Shown piece by piece: positions 1-5,273 of a stretch of DNA of 5,273 bases; the first letter of the stretch is position 1; each line of letters starts with the position of its first letter. The notes below the pieces were generated by a model. That model made no database searches. It was given only the letters and a program-made list of their open reading frames with translations, and was not told the origin of the DNA. Location of the stretch: positions 1 through 5,273 of the forward strand of contig SMWC01000100.1 of assembly GCA_004357505.1 (NCBI GenBank). Reading direction: 5' to 3'. Made by a program: the position numbers and the translations under genes. Source of the DNA: Gammaproteobacteria bacterium (GTDB taxonomy: Bacteria > Pseudomonadota > Gammaproteobacteria > Steroidobacterales > Rariloculaceae).

Positions 1-3000
1 CGACGCAATCTCTAGTGCCTCGTTCCGGTTGACTCCGTTCGACTCCTTTCCGTTCTTAACCCGGTGCGCCACCAGATGCGGAAAGACGCGGCTGGACGAC
101 GCTTCGCGCAGTGGCCGAACCTCTCCGTTGTAACAGAGTTGATTCGAGAACTGGATGATGTCCGGCACGCAGCGGAAGTGCTCGAGCAACCGTATCGTCC
201 CACCGAATGATTGCCGCGCGAGATCGTAGACCGAGGTTTTGCCGTCGTAGAGCTGCTTGTTCGGGATGTCGATGAGAATCTCGTCGATGAGCGCGTTAAC
301 GCGGTCGACCGACTGCCCAACCGCGTACGGACTCACCTGCTCGTGGTCCCCAACCACGACGACCTCACGGCCGAGCGCAAAGGCGAGCAGCCCGAGTACG
401 TCGCTCTGGCTCGCTTCATCGATGATCACCACATCGAAACGCGTGGTTGCCAGGTCGAAGCATTCGGTCACGCGAGACAGCGGCATGATCCAAACCGGAA
501 CGGCATTGCGGCACTCGACGAGCTTCTGCTTCGCTGCCTCCTTGAGGCGCGCAACGTGTTTGCCGGTCCCCTTGCCGATCTTCTTGTGCAGCCCGAGCCA
601 GCCGGTGAGCGACTGCTGCTGGTCAAGGCCCGTGCGCCGGAGCTGCGCCAGCCACGCTTTCTTCTCGACGTACCTCGCACTCGTCTGCAACAGTGACTCC
701 GCCACCGAATCCAGCTTCTCCTGGAGCTTGTCGATGTCAACCTTTGACTGCTGGGTCAGGCGTTGCTCCCATCGGCGGTAGCGCAACGCTCCGTCGAGCT
801 CTCCGGGCATGTGCGCCTTATGGTGCGGCTCTTTACGCTCGCGAATCGCGTTCACCCAGATCTCCGCAACCGGTTCGAGCCGTTCGAGCAGCTCGCTGTG
901 TCGCTCGAAGCTGGGCATCAGCTGGGTAAGCTGTTCGAGTCTCTGCCACGCCTCGCTGTAGGTGTCGTAGTTGCCCTTCTTGATGCCTCTTCGGAGCTGC
1001 CGGATCAACGGGTGGATCGCGTCCTTGCTCGAGAATCCGTCGAGGCACGCGAGCCACCCCTGTTTGCGGTCGGACAGGCGCTTCCACTCCAGGTAGCGCT
1101 GCCTGGACTCGATCAGCGGCTCCAGCTCGCTCAGGACCAGCTCGCGCGTGCTCTGCAGATCGCCGCTGGCGTGGCTACCGCTCGCCTTTGCGCGTTGGAA
1201 TTTTTCCCAGTCGAGACCTAGCTTGTGGATGCGTTCCTCGCACGGGGCCCAGATGTCAGCGTGCCAGTCGAGCGCGCGCGTGATCTCCGCAACATACTTT
1301 TTGACCTTGCGCTCGGGTCGGGGTCCAAGATTGCGCATGCTCGGCGCGCCGAGCGATGCCATCTGGCGTTCGTAGCGCTGCATGAGCTTGTCACGAAACA
1401 TGCGGATCTCAAGGTACTGAAAAATGGCGCGGAAGTGAGTGAGCGTTCTGGGTTGCCCGCTCTGGACGCTCGACGATTCGATCAGCTTCTTCCACTCGGG
1501 CTTCATCATCGTCGATAGGCGTCCGAGCTTCTTGCCCGCCTCGAGGTGGCGGATGATAGCGAGGCAGGTACGATCGGCGGGGTCGCGTGTGGTGCCGTAG
1601 CTGATCTCGGGTCCGTGCTCGAGCGTGAGAGGCTCGCGCTCGACGATTTCCTCGCAACACTCCTCGATCAGCTGCGCAAACTCGAACCACGACTGCTTAC
1701 GTTCGCCGCCCTTGCGTCCGGCTTCAAGGCAGTCCAACGCCCACTCCTCGTCGCGCTCGAGTGCCGCGACAGCCGACTTCATTTGCTTCAAAAACTCCTG
1801 CAGCTCATCCGGGTCCTGGTCGTCGTGGAGCCAGCATTCCTGGCCGGCCTGGATGCGCGTTTTCTCGAGGTCTGTGAGGTCGTCATAGACGGTCGCGAAG
1901 TCCGTTGGGGTCGGAAAAGTATCAAGCGGCGGGACCGAGCCACTAAGCAGCGTCTCCTCCTCCGGCGTCAGCTGTGCGTTGAGGGCATAGAGTTCGCCGA
2001 CCTCATCCTGCGTGAGTGGAAAGTCGATATCATCGGCGAGGGGTCCGGGGATCCACCCGTGCTCCTGAGCGGACTCGGCAACCTTGCGCGCCGCGTCCGA
2101 CGGCGAGAGTCGCTCGCCTTGGACTTCGGAGTACAGGTACTCGCCCTTGACCGCGTTCAGCAACTCGCTCCAGAGCTCATCGCGCTGTGTCTTCAGATCG
2201 CTGCGCTTCTCGGTAAGCTGCTCGATTTCCTTCGTGAGCTTCTTCTCGCGCGTCGACGCGAGGTAATTGATGATACCCGTGATCGACTCTTCGAGCTCCT
2301 TGTTACTCGCGTCGTCGGAACTGAGAATACTGACACACAGCGGCTGCAGCGGCTTCGCGAGCTGGTTACGCACGACACGCAGCGCCTTGGAAGCATGGCT
2401 CGTGACCAGGATTGATTTCTCCTGTGCGAGGTAGTGTCCAATCAGGTTGGCGATAGTGTGGCTCTTGCCCGTACCGGGCGGGCCTTGCACCAGAACCGCG
2501 CCAGTCTCCTCGACACGTTGTATTACCTGCGCCTGCTCCGGGTTCGCAGGCTTGGTAAGCAGCAGGTCGACGGTTGCGGGCTCGCCGGTCTCGGCGTCGA
2601 CGTTACTGGACTCACGGCCGCTTTCGATGCCGACGATGCGGAGCAGCGATTCGGGAAGCTCACGGAAGTTCGGGAGTTCTTTGAGATAGTGCTCGATGTT
2701 CTCGCCAAGCCCCTGGTTACGGCTGCCGAGAAACAGGTGCGGCTGGCGATAGATATATGGGCCGGTTGCACTGGGGATTTCCTCGCGGTTCTCGATGTAT
2801 TCACCATCGGTCCAGAAGCGATGCACGAAGTCCTTCAAAAAGCGGCTCGTCGGCTCGCCAGCCAGCGGGTGGAAGTGCTCTTCTGCGATCGCGTCGGTGA
2901 CGTATTGAATCGCCGTTCCGTCGAGAGCGGCATGTCGTAACAGCGGCACATACACTTCGGGGTTGTCCTCGGTATCGACGATACAAAACTCGGGAACCGC

Positions 3001-3612
3001 CGGGTTGAAAAGTAGCTCAACGCGCTGAATCAGGATCGGGTGTCGGATTTTCTTGCCGTCCTGGTTAACGACGAGCATGCCGTCGGCCAAGAACAGCTGA
3101 TACTTTTCTGACTCACGGTCGAAGCGCGAGCGCAGCTGGAAGAGGTCGGAGAAGACTTTAAGCGCCTCCACAACGCTTCGCTCGCTCAACTCCCACTCGC
3201 GCTTGCGATCCATCCATTTTTCGAAAGCGTCGACGCGCTGTTCGGAGCCGGAGAAGGCCTGACCCCTGAGCGTCTTCTTCACGATCGCGTCGGGGTCAGC
3301 GTCGACACGATCCCAGCCGGGCTTGAGCCAATTCTTGATGACCACCGAAGGCTCGGGGCATTCGCTCTCGCGTGGGCGGCCGACCTTGAGGATTATGCCG
3401 CCGCGTGGGTGGTCCTCGGCCTTCGGGTCGCCAGTTCGGCCGAAGCTATAGTCGGTGTGGACGTAGGCTGAACGTGGGAGCCCATCGAGCGGGAGGAACC
3501 ATTCCCGGTCCTCCAGACACACAATCGGCGGAGTCCTCACGCGATGCATCTCCGCGAGGTACCGGAACACCCGACCGATTCGCAGTTTGGCGATCTCGAG
3601 GTCGTAACTCAT
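1..3612 (-). CDS. Large SF1 UPF1-like (COG1112-type) helicase/ATPase, C-terminus beyond window
   Basis: This frame has no stop for 1204 codons from the ATG at 3612-3610 and is still open at base 1, so the protein is C-terminally incomplete here. Visible motifs are an N357-P-E-Q360 element like the Q motif, Walker A GPPGTGKS (377-384), a motif Ia region SILVTSHASKAL (400-411), Walker B VVIIDEAS (1061-1068), motif III GDHEQVSP (1088-1095) and a motif IV-like EHFRCVPDIIQFSN (1144-1157). Together these identify an ATP-dependent superfamily 1 nucleic-acid helicase of the UPF1/COG1112 type, presumably cytoplasmic. Residues 1-350 form a family-type N-terminal domain with HPILIQRVEL at 191-200. A charged, Glu/Lys-rich helical stretch at about 452-487 looks like a coiled coil and begins a spacer of roughly 650 residues before Walker B. 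Motifs V and VI, and any C-terminal nuclease (Vsr/DUF559-like or PLD, known in relatives), would lie off the left edge. The start is favoured by the AAGGTG site 9 bases upstream and by an in-frame stop at 3645-3643. Family is secure; substrate and biological role (defence, repair or RNA processing) are inference. Confidence 0.93.
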   Translation of the reverse strand, partial: MSYDLEIAKLRIGRVFRYLAEMHRVRTPPIVCLEDREWFLPLDGLPRSAYVHTDYSFGRTGDPKAEDHPRGGIILKVGRPRESECPEPSVVIKNWLKPGWDRVDADPDAIVKKTLRGQAFSGSEQRVDAFEKWMDRKREWELSERSVVEALKVFSDLFQLRSRFDRESEKYQLFLADGMLVVNQDGKKIRHPILIQRVELLFNPAVPEFCIVDTEDNPEVYVPLLRHAALDGTAIQYVTDAIAEEHFHPLAGEPTSRFLKDFVHRFWTDGEYIENREEIPSATGPYIYRQPHLFLGSRNQGLGENIEHYLKELPNFRELPESLLRIVGIESGRESSNVDAETGEPATVDLLLTKPANPEQAQVIQRVEETGAVLVQGPPGTGKSHTIANLIGHYLAQEKSILVTSHASKALRVVRNQLAKPLQPLCVSILSSDDASNKELEESITGIINYLASTREKKLTKEIEQLTEKRSDLKTQRDELWSELLNAVKGEYLYSEVQGERLSPSDAARKVAESAQEHGWIPGPLADDIDFPLTQDEVGELYALNAQLTPEEETLLSGSVPPLDTFPTPTDFATVYDDLTDLEKTRIQAGQECWLHDDQDPDELQEFLKQMKSAVAALERDEEWALDCLEAGRKGGERKQSWFEFAQLIEECCEEIVEREPLTLEHGPEISYGTTRDPADRTCLAIIRHLEAGKKLGRLSTMMKPEWKKLIESSSVQSGQPRTLTHFRAIFQYLEIRMFRDKLMQRYERQMASLGAPSMRNLGPRPERKVKKYVAEITRALDWHADIWAPCEERIHKLGLDWEKFQRAKASGSHASGDLQSTRELVLSELEPLIESRQRYLEWKRLSDRKQGWLACLDGFSSKDAIHPLIRQLRRGIKKGNYDTYSEAWQRLEQLTQLMPSFERHSELLERLEPVAEIWVNAIRERKEPHHKAHMPGELDGALRYRRWEQRLTQQSKVDIDKLQEKLDSVAESLLQTSARYVEKKAWLAQLRRTGLDQQQSLTGWLGLHKKIGKGTGKHVARLKEAAKQKLVECRNAVPVWIMPLSRVTECFDLATTRFDVVIIDEASQSDVLGLLAFALGREVVVVGDHEQVSPYAVGQSVDRVNALIDEILIDIPNKQLYDGKTSVYDLARQSFGGTIRLLEHFRCVPDIIQFSNQLCYNGEVRPLREASSSRVFPHLVAHRVKNGKESNGVNRNEALEIAS

Positions 3613-3621
3613 GAAGACGGG

Positions 3622-3627
3622 CACCTT
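3622..3627 (-). promoter_or_regulatory. Ribosome binding site of the helicase gene
   Basis: On the minus strand AAGGTG lies 9 bases before the ATG at 3612. It decides the start: the only other upstream in-frame candidate is a GTG at 3624-3622, which lies inside this site, and the frame closes with TGA at 3645-3643. The site overlaps the possible junction with the LamG-like remnant on the other strand. Confidence 0.7.
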
Positions 3628-3641
3628 ATCCTGGAAATAGT

Positions 3642-3797
3642 GTCAAAAACGGTGTTCCCGCTACTCTAGGGGCTTTGACTCCAGACGGTCCAACGATTAG
3701 ATCACACAATAATTTACTCGGGCATGACGGTCTCATCGACGAGGTTCGCGTCTCCAGCGTAACCCCCTCGTCAATCACTCTCTGTTGGGCATCGTAA
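3642..3797 (+). pseudogene. Remnant of a LamG/concanavalin-like jellyroll domain gene
   Basis: One plus-strand frame, open from 3615 to a TAA at 3795-3797, contains KNGVPATLGALTPDG followed by HDGLIDEVRVSSVTPSS. This matches the usual end of a LamG-type jellyroll domain, where a hairpin 'NG-x-P' strand is followed by 'DGLIDEVRVSSVARSADWI'. These domains bind sugars or other ligands in secreted and cell-surface bacterial proteins. No start codon or ribosome site precedes it. The frame is closed upstream by a TGA at 3612-3614, exactly where the opposite-strand helicase begins, so the N-terminal part of the domain is missing. Downstream, the expected residues after SSV (typically ARSADWI) are changed and a stop follows soon after. 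I therefore read it as a truncated, decayed gene end. The motif match is from memory of the family, not a search; a chance match over a dozen residues is unlikely but possible. Confidence 0.55.
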
Positions 3798-4063
3798 CGC
3801 ACCGTACTACAATCTTATCCGTCGACGCTTCTCCTGATTCGACAGCTGTACTCGACCTCGTAACGCAGAATTTCAGTGCGCCACCACAACCATACGACCT
3901 CAGACCGCGACGTATTCGCAACGCTTCAAATTCAGAAATGCTTGAGAACCGCAACAGTTGATTATTATTTTCATATTATGGAAAGTCATGCATGTCAATT
4001 GTGAATAAGCATCTGTAGTCGATCGAACGCAGACATCAAGATCGCGTGACACAGGTCTCGGTT

Positions 4064-4086
4064 TTCTAGACCGCTCAAAACTAGAA
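4064..4086 (+). repeat. Small inverted repeat in the leader of the beta-barrel gene
   Basis: TTCTAG (4064-4069) and CTAGAA (4081-4086) are perfect inverted copies around an 11-base loop. An overlapping alternative pairing, GGTCT (4054-4058) with AGACC (4068-4072), uses some of the same bases. The two could form mutually exclusive hairpins or be an operator, but both stems are short and weak, so function is speculative. Confidence 0.2.
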
Positions 4087-4114
4087 TCCGGTGTCGATAT
4101 TCAAGCTTATCTAC

Positions 4115-4120
4115 AGAGGT
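4115..4120 (+). promoter_or_regulatory. Ribosome binding site of the beta-barrel gene
   Basis: AGAGGT is followed by 7 bases and then the ATG at 4128. Its spacing, together with the signal peptide that begins immediately at this ATG, fixes the start. Confidence 0.7.
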
Positions 4121-4127
4121 TACAGAT

Positions 4128-4709
4128 ATGAAGTTTCGAACAACGATTGCCGTCTTGTCACTGTTCCCGATAGCGGGGCTTGCGGACGGATTCGAGTACA
4201 CATTCGTAGAGGGTGGTTTTATGAGTTCTGAAATCGACGTTGGTGGTGCCGACATAGATGGAGACGGCATTTCACTCGCCGGCTCCTACGCCTTCAACGA
4301 GCAGATCCACTTCATCGCAGGCTATGCAGATCAAAGTTACGATTTCGGCATCGATACCACCACAATAACGTTAGGTGCCGGAATCAATCACGTTCTCGAT
4401 GACGACTGGGATTTTATCGGCCAACTAACCTATGTAAGTTTCGACATGGATACAGCGGGCGGTAGTGCCGACGATGATGGAATAGGTCTAATGGGTGGTG
4501 TTCGCGGCCGGGTTCGGCCCAATATCGAGGTGGACGCAGGCCTGAACTACATCGATGTGGGTGACTCAGATACTTCGCTATTTGTCAGAGGCCGCTATTA
4601 CATTCGTGACACATTCTCCGTTGGTGGCGGGCTGACCCTAGATGATGGTGATACCACACTGAACTTAACTGTTCGCGCTCTTTTTGGCGGAAACGGATCT
4701 CGTCGTTAG
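4128..4709 (+). CDS. Small outer-membrane beta-barrel protein with signal peptide and Asp-rich loops
   Basis: This complete 193-residue protein starts with a Sec signal peptide: positive MKFR, a hydrophobic core at 7-18 and a likely signal peptidase I site after A19 (GLA|D). The mature part is a series of short amphipathic strands rich in Gly, aromatic and alternating hydrophobic residues, at roughly 22-32, 47-56, 59-73, 77-89, 94-108, 118-130, 132-144, 149-159, 162-171 and 175-187. That suggests an 8- to 10-stranded barrel in the outer membrane, of the general OmpA-like/OMP_b-brl type. The last strand ends at F186 and is followed by a short GGNGSRR tail instead of the usual terminal aromatic residue. 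Turns are strongly acidic (DIDGDG at 42-47, DDDWD at 91-95, SADDDG at 113-118, DDGD at 172-175), which could bind divalent cations. The gene stands alone between a divergent helicase and a convergent TPR gene and has its own terminator. Ligand and role are unknown; I do not recognise a named gene. Confidence 0.85.
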   Translation: MKFRTTIAVLSLFPIAGLADGFEYTFVEGGFMSSEIDVGGADIDGDGISLAGSYAFNEQIHFIAGYADQSYDFGIDTTTITLGAGINHVLDDDWDFIGQLTYVSFDMDTAGGSADDDGIGLMGGVRGRVRPNIEVDAGLNYIDVGDSDTSLFVRGRYYIRDTFSVGGGLTLDDGDTTLNLTVRALFGGNGSRR

Positions 4710-4731
4710 ACTATCGATCGGGCGTCTTCTC

Positions 4732-4764
4732 TGAACGACCGCTTTCGACATAAGCGGTCGTTCA
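4732..4764 (+). terminator. Strong hairpin between convergent genes, likely transcription terminator
   Basis: Arms 4732-4744 (TGAACGACCGCTT) and 4752-4764 pair perfectly over 13 bp around a 7-base loop, starting 22 bases after the beta-barrel stop codon. On the plus strand it is followed by an imperfect T-rich stretch (aatttattc), so it is not a textbook intrinsic terminator. Its place between two convergent stop codons suggests it stops or protects the ends of both transcripts. Confidence 0.65.
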
Positions 4765-4795
4765 ATTTATTCGCTTCTCTATTTCTCTATGCTGG

Positions 4796-5273
4796 TTACC
4801 TGGAAGTTGTTATGGCCTGCAGAGGACCAGCACCGTTTGATAATCGTGTAAGCTGAAGCTGTCTGGTCGCTTCGCCGAGACCTAATCGTGAGCGCTCTCG
4901 ACCGACCGAGCGCTGCAGCGAGAGCTCATAGTATTTTTTCGCCATCCGATGGTCTCCCAACATGAGATAAGTATCTGCGAGCAGCTCGGCCATCGGTTGC
5001 ACCGGCACCGCCGGCCCATTCCCGAACGGCAACCCTGCTTCCAACTCGACCGCCTGTTCGATCAGCGCGAGTGACTTGTTCGTATGGCCGGCAACTAATT
5101 CGATTTGACCTTCAAGCGCCAAGCGCAGAAGTCGCGGCACCATGACACTGCGTTCGGGACGACTGCGTTCGGGATTCATGACGCTATCCTCGCTGCCCAT
5201 CGCGGCCAGCGCGGCCCGGGCCTTGGACCTGTCGCCACGATTGAGAGCGACCAGGCCTTGAACGTAGTAGTCC
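4796..5273 (-). CDS. C-terminal part of a tetratricopeptide-repeat (TPR) protein, N-terminus beyond window
   Basis: The frame ends at TAA (4798-4796) and is open to the right edge, giving 158 visible residues. An internal ATG at 5200 could serve as a start, but the codons before it continue with a clear TPR-like helix pair (DYYVQGLVALNRGDRSKARAAL, visible residues 1-22), so the true start lies outside. Further helix pairs are LALEGQIELVAGHTNKSLALIEQA (51-74) and ELLADTYLMLGDHRMAKKYYELSL (97-119-like), with the typical Gly-Asp/Gly-His turns and Ala at TPR positions. Between them is a PFGNGPAVPVQP loop (82-93), and the last helix is followed by RERSRLGLGEA, a pattern common at the end of TPR proteins in which a 'P-x-P-x-P' segment precedes the final repeat. 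TPRs are protein-interaction scaffolds, so a specific partner cannot be named. The tail after about residue 137 is not repeat-like. No catalytic domain is visible in this part. Confidence 0.8.
   Translation of the reverse strand, partial: DYYVQGLVALNRGDRSKARAALAAMGSEDSVMNPERSRPERSVMVPRLLRLALEGQIELVAGHTNKSLALIEQAVELEAGLPFGNGPAVPVQPMAELLADTYLMLGDHRMAKKYYELSLQRSVGRERSRLGLGEATRQLQLTRLSNGAGPLQAITTSR

Larger units (their letters stand above)
3798..4127. other. Intergenic region and leader of the beta-barrel gene
   Basis: No coding sequence with a start and ribosome site is recognisable in these 330 bases. One plus-strand frame stays open from about 3728 to 3962 but has no plausible start and no family resemblance, so it is not called. 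Composition turns AT-rich around 3960-4010, which would suit a promoter for the downstream gene, yet no well-spaced -35/-10 pair was found. The ten bases tcgtaacgca occur twice, at 3792-3801 and 3858-3867, 66 bases apart, which may be chance. No tRNA, riboswitch, CRISPR or insertion-sequence end was seen. Confidence 0.5.

Noticed and set aside
1546..2415. A 289-codon plus-strand open frame inside the helicase gene, and a similar shorter one at 2434-2940
   Set aside because: They are antisense to a frame with unmistakable helicase motifs, have Leu/Arg-rich low-information translations, and no ribosome site or family resemblance. They result from the high third-position GC of the helicase gene.
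3641..3646. A perfect TTGACA on the minus strand as -35 box for the helicase gene
   Set aside because: No -10 box lies 16-18 bases downstream; transcription would start at or inside the coding sequence. The alternative TTGGAC (3693-3688) with TAGAGT (3668-3663) has a 19-base spacer and poor matches.
3792..3867. Direct repeat tcgtaacgca as an attachment or target-site duplication
   Set aside because: Only ten bases long, with no inverted ends or mobile-element sequence between the copies.
3728..3962. An open plus-strand frame of about 78 codons as a possible small gene or as the frameshifted continuation of the LamG remnant
   Set aside because: There is no start codon with a ribosome site, and the translation does not continue the expected LamG sequence; a frame this long can occur by chance.
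4082..4087. TAGAAT as a -10 box for the beta-barrel gene
   Set aside because: It matches the -10 consensus at five of six bases, but no -35-like hexamer lies at 16-18 bases upstream, so a promoter call is not supported.
3995..4270. A 91-codon minus-strand open frame upstream of and overlapping the beta-barrel gene
   Set aside because: It overlaps the signal peptide and first strands of a convincing secreted protein, and its translation resembles no family.
5198..5200. ATG at 5200 as the true start of the TPR gene
   Set aside because: The 24 codons upstream stay open to the window edge and read as a good TPR helix pair, so the gene most likely begins outside.

Overview
The window looks like a gammaproteobacterial chromosome segment. 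That guess rests on Gram-negative features (a signal-peptide-bearing outer-membrane beta-barrel protein and a TPR protein), canonical Shine-Dalgarno sites and moderate-to-high GC; no taxonomic marker gene is present. It holds three real genes, all with bacterial codon structure, and one intergenic region carrying what appears to be a gene remnant.

Positions 1-3612 are filled by one very long minus-strand reading frame without a stop. It starts at an ATG at 3612 behind a good ribosome binding site and runs off the left edge after 1204 codons. It encodes a superfamily 1, UPF1-like (COG1112-type) helicase. Walker A, motif Ia, Walker B (DEAS), motif III (GDHEQ) and a motif IV-like EHFRC block are all visible. 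A spacer of about 650 residues lies between motifs Ia and II. The C-terminus (motifs V and VI and any fused nuclease) is outside the window. Helicases of this architecture are often found in defence islands, so this is the best candidate for an accessory or defence gene here, but nothing in the window proves that role.

Positions 3613-4127 hold no intact gene. The part next to the helicase start (about 3642-3797, plus strand) encodes an in-frame stretch that reads like the C-terminal end of a LamG/concanavalin-like jellyroll domain, including HDGLIDEVRVSSV. It is cut off upstream where the helicase gene begins and stops early downstream. I read it as a remnant of a surface or secreted protein gene, which would make the helicase 5' end a rearrangement junction. 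The rest of the region is more AT-rich and forms the leader of the next gene.

Positions 4128-4709 (plus) encode a complete, small, secreted beta-barrel protein with Asp-rich loops. A strong 13-bp hairpin (4732-4764) separates it from a convergent minus-strand gene (4796 to the right edge) that encodes the C-terminal part of a TPR protein. The three genes show no sign of forming one pathway or operon: the helicase and the barrel gene diverge, and the barrel and TPR genes converge.
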